Of a DNA stretch of 64,000 nucleotides, positions 1 to 9,359 are shown piece by piece. The notes under the pieces are model-generated. The model saw only the letters and a list, made by a program, of their open reading frames with translations. It did not search any database and was not told where the DNA came from. A program made the translations under genes and the position numbers. This stretch comes from Virgibacillus necropolis. Its GTDB lineage: Bacteria; Bacillota; Bacilli; Bacillales; Amphibacillaceae. Where the stretch lies: positions 2,542,001 through 2,606,000 of the forward strand of contig NZ_CP022437.1 of the NCBI RefSeq assembly GCF_002224365.1, given 5' to 3'. The stretch's first letter is position 1; each line of letters opens with the position of its first letter.

Positions 1-426
1 ACTGATTTGTAAAATAGCATCCGCATAAATCTTTTTCCCATTTTCTAATTCTAGAATCGCCCATCCTTCTTTCTGACTCACTGCAATAACATTACTAGAT
101 TCGATGTCTAGTTTTTCACCAGTCTCTTCCTCATAATTTTGATAAGAAACTTCCTTACCAATCATATGACTATATTTAATTACTGGGGAAACCAGCTGGC
201 TTTGCACTAAGGTGTCTATTGACTTTGACATATTCATCATCTGTTCTAACGATGAAAAAGAAGCCATTTGAGAAATGAATTCGCGATCGTCCATTGGATT
301 TGTTGGGTCTTGATTTTGTAACTGCGTCATTAGTATCTGTAAAAATTCTTCCTTTCCAAGTTCAGGACTTGGTTGTCTTGTTGTTGATTGGTTTTGCAAA
401 TAATACGATGGATCGATTTTCGTCAC
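1..426 (-). CDS. flgD: Flagellar hook-capping protein FlgD (3' end outside window)
   Basis: FlgD is the scaffold that caps the growing hook and lets FlgE subunits assemble. The 142 visible residues contain the family's N-terminal signature, ELGKEEFLQILMTQLQNQDP followed by NPMDDREFISQMASFSSLEQM, at about residues 22-62. The rest of the gene runs off the left edge. I place the start at a GTG (426) preceded by AGGTGG about five bases upstream; that ribosome site overlaps the fliK stop codon, so translation is probably coupled. An in-frame GTG at 435 is less likely because it lies inside the ribosome site. The position directly after fliK is the usual one in the Bacillus fla/che operon. Confidence 0.93.
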   Translation of the reverse strand, partial: MTKIDPSYYLQNQSTTRQPSPELGKEEFLQILMTQLQNQDPTNPMDDREFISQMASFSSLEQMMNMSKSIDTLVQSQLVSPVIKYSHMIGKEVSYQNYEEETGEKLDIESSNVIAVSQKEGWAILELENGKKIYADAILQIS

Positions 427-435
427 ATCAACCAC

Positions 436-1728
436 CTACACTTTCTCATTCAGTAGAATTTCATGAAAGAATTTTTCAAACTCATCATTTGATTGTTTCT
501 GCTCATCTTGATGGGAATGTTCTGATTGACTTTGCTCATCTTTATTCATAGATTGTTGATCCTTCTCTTGTTGCATATTTTGCGTCTGTGTACTACTATC
601 TTGCCTTTCAATCACAACCTGTTGTGGTGAAAACATGTGTTTGAGTTGATGCATGTTCGCCTCCAACATATCCTGAGTTGCTGCAGATGTTACAATAATT
701 TTCACTGTCATCTCACCATTAATCTGGGTTAGCTTCACCATCATTTCCCCTAGATTAGCTGGACGTAAAGCAATAGATAATTGGGTTGAACCGTTGTTAG
801 ACACATAAAATTTACTTGATTTCATCACTTCTTGAAATTTATCTACTAATTGTTGCCCTTGGCCTTGTTTATGTTGTGATTGATTTAGGTGAATGACATA
901 TTGCTCAACCTTGGATAACGGCATTGATGAAGAGGCAACTTGATTAAGTGAAACAGGTTCAGAAACACTATGCTGTGACAGAGCCTTCTCAATCCATTTT
1001 ACTACGTCAGAATTTGTTACCTTTGCATCCGTGTTATATTGCCGTGATGCCACAAATTGATCTCTTTTTTGGTACGCATTTACTAATTCCCGCCATACAA
1101 TCTCGATTTTTGTTCCATTTAGATTCAGTTGATTTCCTACCTGTATAGCGCTTTCCTTGGTACCAGCCTTTTTCTCTAGACTTGTCCATTGCTGCAATAG
1201 CTTTTGTATTTCCGGGGCAATCTTCTCAATGTTTCTATAACTTGTGATACCCGATAGTAATGATTCAGCTTTATTACTAATTTCAATAAGCTTCTGAGCG
1301 ATTTCTTTTTTATTGATTGAAACAATGGTTGTACTTATACGTGGTAAAACAACTTGAGCATCCATTTGAAATTGTTTACTTGTGCTGGCAGACGCTATAT
1401 TACCAAGAATAATTTTCAACTGCCGAACTTCTTCTGCACGTACATTCATTTCCTCAAGCGTCCGTTCTATGTCTTCTGGTTCTTTAAGTATCGTGTCAAG
1501 CTTATCGTTTAATGCTTCTGGCAGGTTTGCAAAAATACGTTTCAACAGATTATTGGTATCTTCTGATTTAAGGTGACTTCCTGTGTTTCCTGTAGAAGTA
1601 TTAGGCTGCTTTAATTTTAATAGTAGCCCTGTAAATACGCTTGATAATTCAATTGGCACACTTTCACCTGATAGAACTTTTCCATGAATTGGTAGTTGAA
1701 CAGGAATAGGCATTCCAGTTATATTCAT
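436..1728 (-). CDS. fliK: Flagellar hook-length control protein FliK
   Basis: FliK is exported during hook assembly, measures hook length and switches the export gate (through FlhB) from hook to filament substrates. The protein has about 430 residues. The divergent N-terminal part is rich in Gln, Ser and Asn. The conserved C-terminal domain at about 310-380 carries the family pattern LSIALRPANLGEMMVKL. The tail is very rich in Gln, Glu, Asp and His, as is common in this family. I chose ATG at 1728, which has AAAGGGGGTGG five bases upstream; a GTG nine bases earlier lies within that ribosome site. It follows the MotE-like gene and precedes flgD, as in Bacillus. Confidence 0.93.
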   Translation of the reverse strand: MNITGMPIPVQLPIHGKVLSGESVPIELSSVFTGLLLKLKQPNTSTGNTGSHLKSEDTNNLLKRIFANLPEALNDKLDTILKEPEDIERTLEEMNVRAEEVRQLKIILGNIASASTSKQFQMDAQVVLPRISTTIVSINKKEIAQKLIEISNKAESLLSGITSYRNIEKIAPEIQKLLQQWTSLEKKAGTKESAIQVGNQLNLNGTKIEIVWRELVNAYQKRDQFVASRQYNTDAKVTNSDVVKWIEKALSQHSVSEPVSLNQVASSSMPLSKVEQYVIHLNQSQHKQGQGQQLVDKFQEVMKSSKFYVSNNGSTQLSIALRPANLGEMMVKLTQINGEMTVKIIVTSAATQDMLEANMHQLKHMFSPQQVVIERQDSSTQTQNMQQEKDQQSMNKDEQSQSEHSHQDEQKQSNDEFEKFFHEILLNEKV

Positions 1729-1758
1729 TTTTTCCACCCCCTTTCAAGTGTTTGAAAG

Positions 1759-2373
1759 TTATTCAGCACTAGTAAGATAAGCCTTTGTATACTGTGCAGC
1801 TATTTCCGGCTCCGTTTCTTCAAAAATTCCTGCACGAACATCTTCTGGTATCTCTTTTAAAATTGCTATTACCATGTCTTCTTCTAGGTCTTGTAAAATA
1901 AGTGCGGTTTGTTTTGGATCCATTTGTTCAAAAGAGGCTGTTATCGATTTTAACTGGCTATCTTTTTCAGCTTCAACCGAAGTTGCTTGGGCTTTTTCAT
2001 CATTTGACTCAGTCTTTACATTATTTTTATTTTCTAACTTAACAATCTCTTGTTTTAACTGATCCACGGTTTCTTCAAGGTTCGTTACGTTTGCTTGTAG
2101 TGCATCAATTTTTTCGTCTTTATCACTAATTTTATCCTTAACCAATTGTTCTGTACGCTGTTCGTCCTTTTCTTTATCTGTTGCTATTACCGATGAAATA
2201 ACTGGAATATCATTTGCAGTATTTTTTGCCCAATCCATTACATTAAAGCCAGCTACTGTAAAAATGATAATAACAATTGTAATTGCTACGATTAATGGAA
2301 CAACGATAGCAAACAAAAACCAAAGAACCGGGTTTGATTTTGTTTTTATTTGCTTTTCGGATTTTTTAGCCAT
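1759..2373 (-). CDS. MotE-like / YlxF flagellar-operon membrane protein (MgtE N-domain family)
   Basis: A protein of about 204 residues with one membrane helix near residues 15-45 (LWFLFAIVVPLIVAITIVII), then a coiled coil rich in Lys, Glu and Asp (about 65-130), then a C-terminal domain of about 60 residues resembling the MgtE intracellular N domain (MDPKQTALILQDLEEDMVIAILKEIP). In Bacillus the gene is ylxF, between fliJ and fliK. Related proteins elsewhere (MotE) chaperone the stator protein MotB, so a role in motor assembly is plausible but inferred. The upstream ATG at 2382 is only two bases from AGGTGA; the ATG at 2373 has better spacing and was chosen. Confidence 0.8.
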   Translation of the reverse strand: MAKKSEKQIKTKSNPVLWFLFAIVVPLIVAITIVIIIFTVAGFNVMDWAKNTANDIPVISSVIATDKEKDEQRTEQLVKDKISDKDEKIDALQANVTNLEETVDQLKQEIVKLENKNNVKTESNDEKAQATSVEAEKDSQLKSITASFEQMDPKQTALILQDLEEDMVIAILKEIPEDVRAGIFEETEPEIAAQYTKAYLTSAE

Positions 2374-2378
2374 TTCAT

Positions 2379-2825
2379 TCACCTATTTTTTTGATTTAAG
2401 TATTGCTGAACGGATAGTTCATCCATAAATATTTTTTCCTGTTTTTGTATTCGTTCTTGTTGTTCTTTTTTTCGATATGTAATTATTTTTTCGAACTTCT
2501 TAACCTCAACATGTGCATCTGTAAGTTTCACCTGTTTTGCTTCCATTTCTGTTCTAGCAGTCCGGACATCACGCTGTAACTGTACAATCTGTTTGTTTAA
2601 GTTTTCAATATATGTAATCTGTTCTCTTATTTTGTCTATAGATATTGTGGTTTCCAGATACGCTTCTTGGACTTCTTCAGCATTTTCTTTCTTTTTAAGT
2701 AATGTATATAGTCGAGTTGCAACACCTTCAAAATACTCCATTGATTGATGGTAATCCTTTTGCGCATCATGCTTTTCTCTTTCTCTAACGTTAAGTATTT
2801 TCGATAATGCTACGGTTTCAGCCAT
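2379..2825 (-). CDS. fliJ: Flagellar export chaperone FliJ
   Basis: FliJ is the soluble coiled-coil subunit that sits in the FliI hexamer and connects the ATPase to the export gate. The 148-residue product is predicted to be almost wholly helical and coiled-coil, with dense Lys, Glu and Gln heptads, and ends in a basic Gln/Lys-rich tail; both length and composition fit the family. Its ATG overlaps the fliI stop codon (TAATG) and is preceded by AGGAGG inside fliI, so the two genes are translationally coupled. It lies between fliI and the MotE-like gene. Confidence 0.9.
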   Translation of the reverse strand: MAETVALSKILNVREREKHDAQKDYHQSMEYFEGVATRLYTLLKKKENAEEVQEAYLETTISIDKIREQITYIENLNKQIVQLQRDVRTARTEMEAKQVKLTDAHVEVKKFEKIITYRKKEQQERIQKQEKIFMDELSVQQYLNQKNR

Positions 2826-4144
2826 TAACCAATGCCTCCTGAAAGTAAAATTTGCATACGTTTAATTGATTCGTGTAAAGGTGAATGCTCCAACGTACCT
2901 TGTTTTAAATATCCTCTAATCTTTGGATGAAATGCAATAGCTCGGTCAATCTCATGATTTGTGCCATGTTTATATGCACCGATTTGAATCAATTCGCTAT
3001 TTTCTTCGTAGGTTGCAATCAATGATCTAATTTGTTGAGCTGTTTCTAGATGTTCCTTACTAGCTATTTGAGTCATTACTCGACTAATAGATTTTAATAC
3101 ATTAATCGCTGGAAATTGACCCTGTTCGGCTAGTTTTCTATCAAGGACAAAATGACCATCGAGAATACCTCTTACCGTGTCAGCTATCGGTTCATTCATG
3201 TCATCTCCATCTACTAAAACAGTATAAAAAGCTGTTATAGTCCCGTGAATACTTGTACCAGTTCTTTCCAATAATTTCGGAAGGATCGCAAATACCGATG
3301 GCGTATAGCCTTTTGTAGTTGGTGGTTCACCTGTTGCTAAACCCACTTCCCGTTGAGCCATTGCAACTCGGGTTACAGAATCCATCATTAAATTTACTTG
3401 AAAGCCTAAATCTCTAAAATATTCACTTATCGCGGTTGCAGTATAGGCGGCTTTTATTCGCATAAGTGCAGGTTGGTCAGATGTCGCTACGACTACAATA
3501 GATTTTTTTAAACCCTCTTCACCAAGGTCTTTTTCAATAAATTCCCTTACTTCTCTACCACGTTCTCCGATCAAAGCAATAACATTAATATCTGCACCAC
3601 TATTTCTGGCAATCATACCAAGTAGTGTGCTTTTACCTACACCACTTCCAGCAAATATACCAATCCGTTGACCTTTCCCTACTGTCAATAAAGAGTCAAT
3701 TGCCCTCACGCCAACTTGGAAAGACTCGCTGATCCTCGGTCGTGCTAAAGGATTCGGTGGTAATCGTTCGGTAGTAAAGTTAGATAATCCTTTTGGTAAT
3801 TTAGAATCATCCAATGGCTTACCTATTGAATCAACTACTCTCCCAATCAATCCGCGTCCAATTTTAATTGTTAGTGGTTTTCCTGTTGATTCAACTAAAC
3901 AACCAGGGCCAAGTTCGGTTACCGCTGAATAAGGCATAAGAATAATCTTTTCATTGTTAAATCCAACAACCTCAGCAAGAATCGGCTTATTAGTTGATAC
4001 GGAACTATGAATATAGCAGACCTCACCTATATTAGCTTCTGGGCCTTGAGATTCTATCATTAATCCAACTACTCGCAAAATTTTACCAAATCGTTTATAT
4101 GTATTTGCTTGTTGAATAGCATCTATATATTGCTCAACCTTCAT
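2825..4144 (-). CDS. fliI: Flagellum-specific ATPase FliI
   Basis: FliI is the hexameric F1-beta-like ATPase that helps feed substrates into the flagellar type III export gate. At 439 residues it has the usual length. Walker A is GIFAGSGVGKSTLLG at about 163-177. ALIGERGREVREFIEKDLG and LMMDSVTRVAMAQREVGLA match the P-loop ATPase core of the FliI/YscN family. The ATG overlaps the end of fliH by four bases (ATGA), showing tight coupling. The gene order fliH-fliI-fliJ is standard. Confidence 0.97.
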   Translation of the reverse strand: MKVEQYIDAIQQANTYKRFGKILRVVGLMIESQGPEANIGEVCYIHSSVSTNKPILAEVVGFNNEKIILMPYSAVTELGPGCLVESTGKPLTIKIGRGLIGRVVDSIGKPLDDSKLPKGLSNFTTERLPPNPLARPRISESFQVGVRAIDSLLTVGKGQRIGIFAGSGVGKSTLLGMIARNSGADINVIALIGERGREVREFIEKDLGEEGLKKSIVVVATSDQPALMRIKAAYTATAISEYFRDLGFQVNLMMDSVTRVAMAQREVGLATGEPPTTKGYTPSVFAILPKLLERTGTSIHGTITAFYTVLVDGDDMNEPIADTVRGILDGHFVLDRKLAEQGQFPAINVLKSISRVMTQIASKEHLETAQQIRSLIATYEENSELIQIGAYKHGTNHEIDRAIAFHPKIRGYLKQGTLEHSPLHESIKRMQILLSGGIG

Positions 4145-4911
4145 TGTTTATTCTCCATATTCACTTCATGTAAAATAGCCCGAAGTTGCTTTAGTTGCGT
4201 ATCAATGCTTGCATCAATTCGTCCAAAAGGATGTTCGATAAAACAATTATTTACCTTCGTATCATCTTTTACATAAATCGATAGCTTTGAATCTGAGTCG
4301 AGTAATCTACTTAGCTCTTCTTTTTGATTTAATACAAACTGATAATTGTCTGGATGTAAATAGATAGAAATAGTTGATTGTTCCTTAATGTCTTTTATGG
4401 CTGCTTTCACAATGTGAACAAATGTTTCAGGTTTCTCTTCTAGTTTATATTGAATAATTTTTTCAGCAGACTGAATTGCTAGTCTCAATATAATATCCTC
4501 ACTACTCTCTAATACCGCATGATAGTCTTTGGTAGCGGAATCAACAATATCATTTGTTTTCGTTACTAATTCGGCGTAATAATTTAAACTCTCTTCTTTA
4601 CCAGATGCGAATCCTTCCTTACTTCCTAATTCCTTTGTTTCTTTAATTAGTTGTCGCTTCTCTTCTTCCCAATCTTTCTTTTCCCGTTCAATTTTTTCCA
4701 GTGTATTCTTTAGTAGTGTTTCACGTTGATGTTTAATATGATCTAAATCGCGATTCAGTTCTGCTAGTTTGTTTTGCTTAGCAATCAGTTCATCGTCAAT
4801 TGTTTCAGCAGTGGGTTGTATACTTTCCTTTTTTTTGAAAAGCTCCATTGGTCTAATTTTAATTTGTTTTTGCTTATTAGTAGAAGTGTCTTGCGAATAA
4901 TTATTAGACAA
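4141..4911 (-). CDS. fliH: Flagellar assembly protein FliH
   Basis: FliH is the peripheral stalk-like regulator of the FliI ATPase and tethers it to the C ring. About 256 residues: a charged, coiled N-terminal half with many Lys/Glu/Gln, then the conserved C-terminal domain (LAIQSAEKIIQYKLEEKPETF and later IEHPFGRIDASIDTQL). The open frame extends 17 codons upstream into fliG. I favour TTG at 4911, with GGGGGTG about nine bases before it, which overlaps the fliG end by eight bases. A GTG at 4923 is the alternative. The exact start is uncertain; the identity is not. Confidence 0.88.
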   Translation of the reverse strand: MSNNYSQDTSTNKQKQIKIRPMELFKKKESIQPTAETIDDELIAKQNKLAELNRDLDHIKHQRETLLKNTLEKIEREKKDWEEEKRQLIKETKELGSKEGFASGKEESLNYYAELVTKTNDIVDSATKDYHAVLESSEDIILRLAIQSAEKIIQYKLEEKPETFVHIVKAAIKDIKEQSTISIYLHPDNYQFVLNQKEELSRLLDSDSKLSIYVKDDTKVNNCFIEHPFGRIDASIDTQLKQLRAILHEVNMENKQ

Positions 4912-5917
4912 TAATATCGTCACCCCCACCACGGGCAATAACAATTTCTCCAATGTCCTCAAGTCGACGTATTACGGCTACAATTCTAGACTGTGCTTCC
5001 TCTACATCTCGCAGGCGTACTGGACCCATGTATTCCATTTCATCTTTAAACGTTTCAGCCATACGTTGTGACATATTTTTAAAAACAAGATCCTTCACTT
5101 CATCGCTTGATACTTTAAGTGAAAGTCTGAGATCTTCATTTTCTACTTCACGAATAACACGCTGGATAGCTCGGTTGTCTAAAATTACAATGTCTTCAAA
5201 AATAAACATTCGTTTCTTAATTTCATCCGCTAACTCTGGATCCTGTATCTCTAAAGCGTCTAAAATAGTTCTTTCTGTACTACGATCTACACCATTTAGC
5301 ACCTCGACTACCGCTTGAATTCCACCCGTCTGTGTATAATCTTCAGTAAGCGAGGAAGAGATATTTCGCTCCAGAACTTGCTCAACCTGACTAATAATTT
5401 CAGGTGAGGTGGAGTCCATTGTTGCGATACGTTTTGCTACATCCGCTTGCATTTCCTGAGGAAGAGCTGATAATATTTGCCCAGCTTGTTCAGGATCTAG
5501 ATAAGATAATACAAGCGCAATCGTTTGGGGATGCTCGCCCTGAATAAAATTTAATACTTGCTGTGGATCGGCTTTGCGAGCAAAATCGAATGGCCTTATT
5601 TGGACGGAAGAAGTAAGCCGATTGATGATACTTGACGCCTCCTGCTTTCCAAAAGCTTTTTCTAAAACCGTCTTAGCGTATCCAATTCCACCTTGTGAAA
5701 TAAAGTCCTGAGCAAGAGCAATTTGATGAAACTGCTCTAATACATCCTCTTTTAGTTTCGATTCAACTTTCTTTACCGAAGAGATTTCTAGACTTAACTT
5801 TTCTATCTCTTCTTCCGATAAATGTTTATATACTTGTGCGGAGACATCAGGACCCAAGGAAATTAATAAAATTGCTGCTCTTTGCTTGCCTGTTAATGTT
5901 GATTTTGTTCGTGCCAT
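4904..5917 (-). CDS. fliG: Flagellar motor switch protein FliG
   Basis: FliG forms the torque-transmitting ring at the top of the C ring and contacts the MotA stator and the FliF MS ring. The 337-residue length is typical. Visible signatures include AAILLISLGPDVSAQVYKHL at the N-terminus, EHPQTIALVLSYLDPEQAGQIL in the middle domain, and the charged C-terminal torque helix around DEMEYMGPVRLRDVEEAQSR. A consensus AGGAGG lies eight bases before the ATG. The gene follows fliF after 12 bases. Confidence 0.97.
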   Translation of the reverse strand: MARTKSTLTGKQRAAILLISLGPDVSAQVYKHLSEEEIEKLSLEISSVKKVESKLKEDVLEQFHQIALAQDFISQGGIGYAKTVLEKAFGKQEASSIINRLTSSVQIRPFDFARKADPQQVLNFIQGEHPQTIALVLSYLDPEQAGQILSALPQEMQADVAKRIATMDSTSPEIISQVEQVLERNISSSLTEDYTQTGGIQAVVEVLNGVDRSTERTILDALEIQDPELADEIKKRMFIFEDIVILDNRAIQRVIREVENEDLRLSLKVSSDEVKDLVFKNMSQRMAETFKDEMEYMGPVRLRDVEEAQSRIVAVIRRLEDIGEIVIARGGGDDIIV

Positions 5918-5929
5918 ATTAAAATCCTC

Positions 5930-7525
5930 CTAATCCTCCGCTATCCAGCTGCGTAACAATTTTGCAAATTCTTCTGGTTTGTCTTTTGCCATTTTTTCTA
6001 ATTGTTTTCTCCGTACAACTGATTCCGAATCCTTTTCCTGACTTATTTCCGGTAGTTCCGTCGATGTCTCTGTAAAAGTTGTCTCCTCCACAACCTCTTC
6101 ATTCACATCTTTTTTATTCCGTATTAACATCACAACTAAAACGATGATAATTAGTAACAATATTCCCCCAACAATGTACATCCATAATGGAATTATCGGT
6201 GTTGTCGGTTCAGGAAGCTTTGTGCTGTCACTAAATTCTTGGAAAACAATTGAAACTTTTTCTTCTGGTTGTATATCTCCGTATTCAGCATCAACTGATG
6301 TTGTTACGATTGAGTTGAGGATAGAGGAAATTCCTTCCTGGACTGCGGTTATATCTGGTTCTGACAAATAACTAACCTGATCACCATCGCGGCTTTTCAC
6401 GTTGTCTACAGCCACTTGAATACCTAGATCTCTTATCTTGTAAGGACTTTCGACAATTTCTTTTCGTATTTTGTTATATTCGTTATTAATGGTTTCTTTT
6501 ACTAATTCGTACTCGCCGTCTTCATTTTCTGTTGCTTGGTACCCAGGAATATCTTCATCACCTGTCCCTGCAACTCCACCTTCAATAGGAGGGTTTCCAG
6601 AATACGTCTCGTGCACCGTTTCAATACTTATAGGTAGACCTTCCATTGTTTCCAAGTCTACTGGCTCAACTATTTCCTCTACACGGTTTTCTGTCGTGAA
6701 ATCAATATCTGAAGTCACAGATACAATAACATTTTCTGGTCCTACCATGGCTCCTAACATTTGTTGTAATCTTCTTCTAATATCGAGTTCAATATCTTTC
6801 TTGACCGATTGTTGATAGGCATAAACATCTTGATTGTTTCCAGTATTTTGAGTATTTTGATCAAAGTATTCAAAGTACTGATTCATAATCACAATATTTT
6901 CTGGTGGTAAATTCGGAACTGCTTTTGAAACTAAATGATAGAGCGTTTCAATTTGATTCCCTTGAAATTCGTGTCCAGGCTTTGTGTTAACCACTATAGA
7001 GGCACTCGCCTGTTGTCCAGTATCACTTACGAAAACAGGATCTTTCGGCATATTGATCATCACTTTAGCATCTTCAATCCCTTGAACACCTTTAATTAAG
7101 TTAGCAAGCTCCGTTTGCATAGCATCGAGCTTTATCATGCTAAATTCATTATCTGTAATACCCCAGGATGCATTCTGACTAAAAAATGAGTAGTCAATAT
7201 TCCCACTACTGGGAATACCTTGCCCAGCTAAGTCAACTAATAAATTATTCACCTCTGCCTCTGGGACGGTTATCGTAGTACCACTGTCTTCAAGCGCATA
7301 CTGAATCCCTCTAGTATCCAATTCTGCTTTAATTTGGCCAACCTCTTGCAAGGATAGATTACTATATAATGGCACCAAATTTGATTTAGCTGAAAAAAGT
7401 GACAACCCGATAATTAGAAAAACAACGATACCTATTGAGCCCAAAAAAATAACCCTTTGGGCTTTTGATCGCTTCATCCAAAAAGATTTAGCTGAATCCC
7501 TCATTTTTAACATGTTTTCTTTCAT
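5930..7525 (-). CDS. fliF: Flagellar MS-ring protein FliF
   Basis: FliF forms the membrane-embedded MS ring, the base on which the rotor and export apparatus assemble. I take the ATG at 7525 (GGGGGA four bases upstream), giving 531 residues, in place of a longer frame whose extra 34 residues lie in the non-coding spacer. There is an N-terminal membrane helix (VIFLGSIGIVVFLIIGLSLF), the YscJ/FliF ring motifs (LVPLYSNLSLQEVGQI; SASIVVNTKPGHEF), a second helix near the C-terminus (LWMYIVGGILLLIIIVLVVM), and a cytoplasmic tail that binds FliG, ending LAKLLRSWIAED-like. Confidence 0.96.
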   Translation of the reverse strand: MKENMLKMRDSAKSFWMKRSKAQRVIFLGSIGIVVFLIIGLSLFSAKSNLVPLYSNLSLQEVGQIKAELDTRGIQYALEDSGTTITVPEAEVNNLLVDLAGQGIPSSGNIDYSFFSQNASWGITDNEFSMIKLDAMQTELANLIKGVQGIEDAKVMINMPKDPVFVSDTGQQASASIVVNTKPGHEFQGNQIETLYHLVSKAVPNLPPENIVIMNQYFEYFDQNTQNTGNNQDVYAYQQSVKKDIELDIRRRLQQMLGAMVGPENVIVSVTSDIDFTTENRVEEIVEPVDLETMEGLPISIETVHETYSGNPPIEGGVAGTGDEDIPGYQATENEDGEYELVKETINNEYNKIRKEIVESPYKIRDLGIQVAVDNVKSRDGDQVSYLSEPDITAVQEGISSILNSIVTTSVDAEYGDIQPEEKVSIVFQEFSDSTKLPEPTTPIIPLWMYIVGGILLLIIIVLVVMLIRNKKDVNEEVVEETTFTETSTELPEISQEKDSESVVRRKQLEKMAKDKPEEFAKLLRSWIAED

Positions 7526-7696
7526 ATATTCCCCCGCCAAATTCCGAAAAAAATAATAGTATGTATTAAGACCTGCTATAAAAAACGCAACTGTGAAGTC
7601 GGTTAGCGAGGGACCACCTGAACACATGGATTAGGGTCTCGGAGTGTCAATCCTTACGTTACGAGCCTCTAGCCCTCAAAGCTAAACAAACTAATT

Positions 7697-7999
7697 TTAA
7701 ACTTGCATACGCATTATTTCGTTGTATGCATCAATCACTTTTCGTTGGACCTGCACAGATGCCTCTAAGGTAACGCTAGATTTTTGAGAAGCAATCATTA
7801 CATCATGAAGGTTTTCTATTTCACCACGTGCAAAAGCTTCTGTTTTTTGATTAGATATAACTTGTGTTTTATTCACATTTTCTATTGCAGATTTTAAATT
7901 ATCTGCAAAATTTGCGTGTGCCTTTCCTGGAGATATGGGTTTGTCATATGTATTAACGGGTAATATAGAATTAGTTATTCCATTTATAAATTGGCTCAT
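7697..7999 (-). CDS. fliE: Flagellar hook-basal body protein FliE
   Basis: FliE is the small adaptor between the MS ring/export gate and the proximal rod. The 100-residue product is helical and shows the family's C-terminal pattern (VMIASQKSSVTLEASVQVQRKVIDAYNEIMRMQV), ending in the characteristic MRMQV. It lies between flgC and fliF as in Bacillus. A 171-bp spacer separates it from fliF, which is longer than usual in this otherwise tightly packed operon. Confidence 0.94.
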   Translation of the reverse strand: MSQFINGITNSILPVNTYDKPISPGKAHANFADNLKSAIENVNKTQVISNQKTEAFARGEIENLHDVMIASQKSSVTLEASVQVQRKVIDAYNEIMRMQV

Positions 8000-8070
8000 G
8001 TATTTTCTACTCCTTTAATTGCGTGTACATAAAGTCCGGTTATGACGCATCGAATTTCTTCATTCTTTAA

Positions 8071-8526
8071 TTACTTTCCGATTTCTAAGGCTTTTAACAG
8101 CATACTTTTTGTTGCATTTAATGCAGTTACATTTGCTTCATAGGAGCGTGTTGCACTCATTAAATCTACCATTTCTTTTAAAGGATCAACATTTGGTAAT
8201 TGTACATAGCCATCCTGATTTGCATCAGGGTGAGTTGGATTATAAGCTAGTTTAAATGGAGAGTCATCTTCAGCAATTCTGGAAACCTTCACTCCACCAG
8301 TTTCAGTTGATGAAGGATTAGATGCTTTATGTAGGAAAGATTGGAAACTACCATCTTCTGGTTCAAAGACGACCATTTTTCTTCTATATGGTTCAACCTC
8401 TCCGTTTTCATTTATAGATGCTCGCGTGGTTTGTGCATTTGCAATATTAGATGAGACAACGTCCATTCGTAACCGTTGAGCTGTGAGTGCACTAGCACTT
8501 GAATTTAACGCCCCGAAAATAGACAT
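8071..8526 (-). CDS. flgC: Flagellar proximal rod protein FlgC
   Basis: FlgC is a proximal rod subunit. The 151-residue protein starts with the rod/hook family motif (SASALTAQRLRMDVVSSNIANAQTT, about residues 10-34) and ends with the conserved C-terminal helix (VDLMSATRSYEANVTALNATKSML), typical of FlgC. The start codon lies two bases after the flgB stop, so the two rod genes are coupled. Confidence 0.95.
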   Translation of the reverse strand: MSIFGALNSSASALTAQRLRMDVVSSNIANAQTTRASINENGEVEPYRRKMVVFEPEDGSFQSFLHKASNPSSTETGGVKVSRIAEDDSPFKLAYNPTHPDANQDGYVQLPNVDPLKEMVDLMSATRSYEANVTALNATKSMLLKALEIGK

Positions 8527-8528
8527 TC

Positions 8529-8927
8529 CTATCTACCCCCTCTAATAACTGTTTGTAAACTACCGAACTTACCACTTAACCGATCTACTAATCCTTGATA
8601 ATAGATTTGATTTTTTGCTAGTTCTGACATTTCTTTATCTATATCAACATTATTTCCGTTATGATTGTACATGGTATTGTTTAGGGTTCTTACTTGATAT
8701 GCATGACTAGAGGATTCCAAGGAAAAAGGCAGATGCTTTGGGTTTGTTCGTTTAGCTTCAAACGAGCCTGATATGGCATCATTCAATACATGTTTGAACA
8801 CAACTTCTTTTGCATTGTAATTCGGTGTATCCACATTTGCTACATTGTTTGAAATGACACGGTTTTTAGCAGTTGCATAATCAAGCGAATTTTCTAATGT
8901 TCTTATAGTTCCCTCAAATAAACCCAT
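8529..8927 (-). CDS. flgB: Flagellar proximal rod protein FlgB
   Basis: FlgB is the first rod protein and the first gene of the fla/che operon. Its 132 residues contain the N-terminal rod motif (LENSLDYATAKNRVISNNVANVDTPNY) and the C-terminal pattern (DKEMSELAKNQIYYQGLVDRL). It is separated from codY by about 430 bases that include a strong terminator, so flagellar transcription should start in that gap. I could not identify a convincing sigma-D or sigma-A promoter there. Confidence 0.95.
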   Translation of the reverse strand: MGLFEGTIRTLENSLDYATAKNRVISNNVANVDTPNYNAKEVVFKHVLNDAISGSFEAKRTNPKHLPFSLESSSHAYQVRTLNNTMYNHNGNNVDIDKEMSELAKNQIYYQGLVDRLSGKFGSLQTVIRGGR

Positions 8928-9359
8928 ATCTTTCCAACACTTCCTTTTATTAACTATTTTACAACCGACACTTTTTCAATAAGGCTTACGAATATTGTAA
9001 ATTATAGATTGAGGAATGTCTATGAAATTTCGACATATTACGACTTAATAAAATAAAATAGTTAATATTATCCAGTTCTATGTACCTATTATTTTGGATC
9101 TTACTACCATAAACTAATTCGATCACAAATCTAATAGGCATAATGACCCTTTATTTAAAGTAATAAACCATTAGAAAACTTGGCTTATCGCCAAGCCTTA
9201 ATGGCGAAAGCCTTAGTTGCACTTATGCAGTAAGAAAGGATCTATACTTTCTTAACTGCTAAAATAAAAAAAGGAATCAAAAGGGCTATTATTTCTAGCC
9301 TTTTGATTCCTTTTTGATTCTAAGGACTCAAGCTCTCGAGTGCCTACATTTTTTGCTTT
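8928..9359. other. Intergenic region codY-flgB (fla/che upstream region)
   Basis: A 432-base gap with no credible gene. It contains the codY terminator (9266-9316). The AT-rich stretch nearest flgB should hold the fla/che promoter. A TATAAT-like hexamer can be read on the minus strand near 8996-9006, but no -35 box of good quality sits at the right distance. Around 9180-9225 is an imperfect palindromic stretch (CTTATCGCCAAG... ATGGCGAAAG) similar in wording to part of the repeat cluster at 13930-13960. Confidence 0.5.
9266..9316 (-). terminator. Rho-independent terminator downstream of codY
   Basis: An almost perfect hairpin of about 20 base pairs: AAAGGAATCAAAAGGGCTA pairs with TAGCCTTTTGATTCCTTT around a short loop, with A/T-rich flanks on both sides. 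On the minus strand it lies about 45 bases after the codY stop and should separate codY transcription from flgB. Symmetry of the flanks means it could work in both directions. Confidence 0.85.

Noticed and set aside
7526-7696. Upstream extension of fliF by 34 residues and a possible feature in the fliE-fliF spacer
   Set aside because: The extended frame lacks a ribosome site and its sequence is unlike FliF N-termini. The 171-bp spacer shows no convincing promoter or hairpin.
8990-9010. TATAAT-like hexamer as a fla/che promoter
   Set aside because: No acceptable -35 box at 16-18 bases and no sigma-D pattern (TAAA and GCCGATAT). The promoter must exist but I cannot place it.
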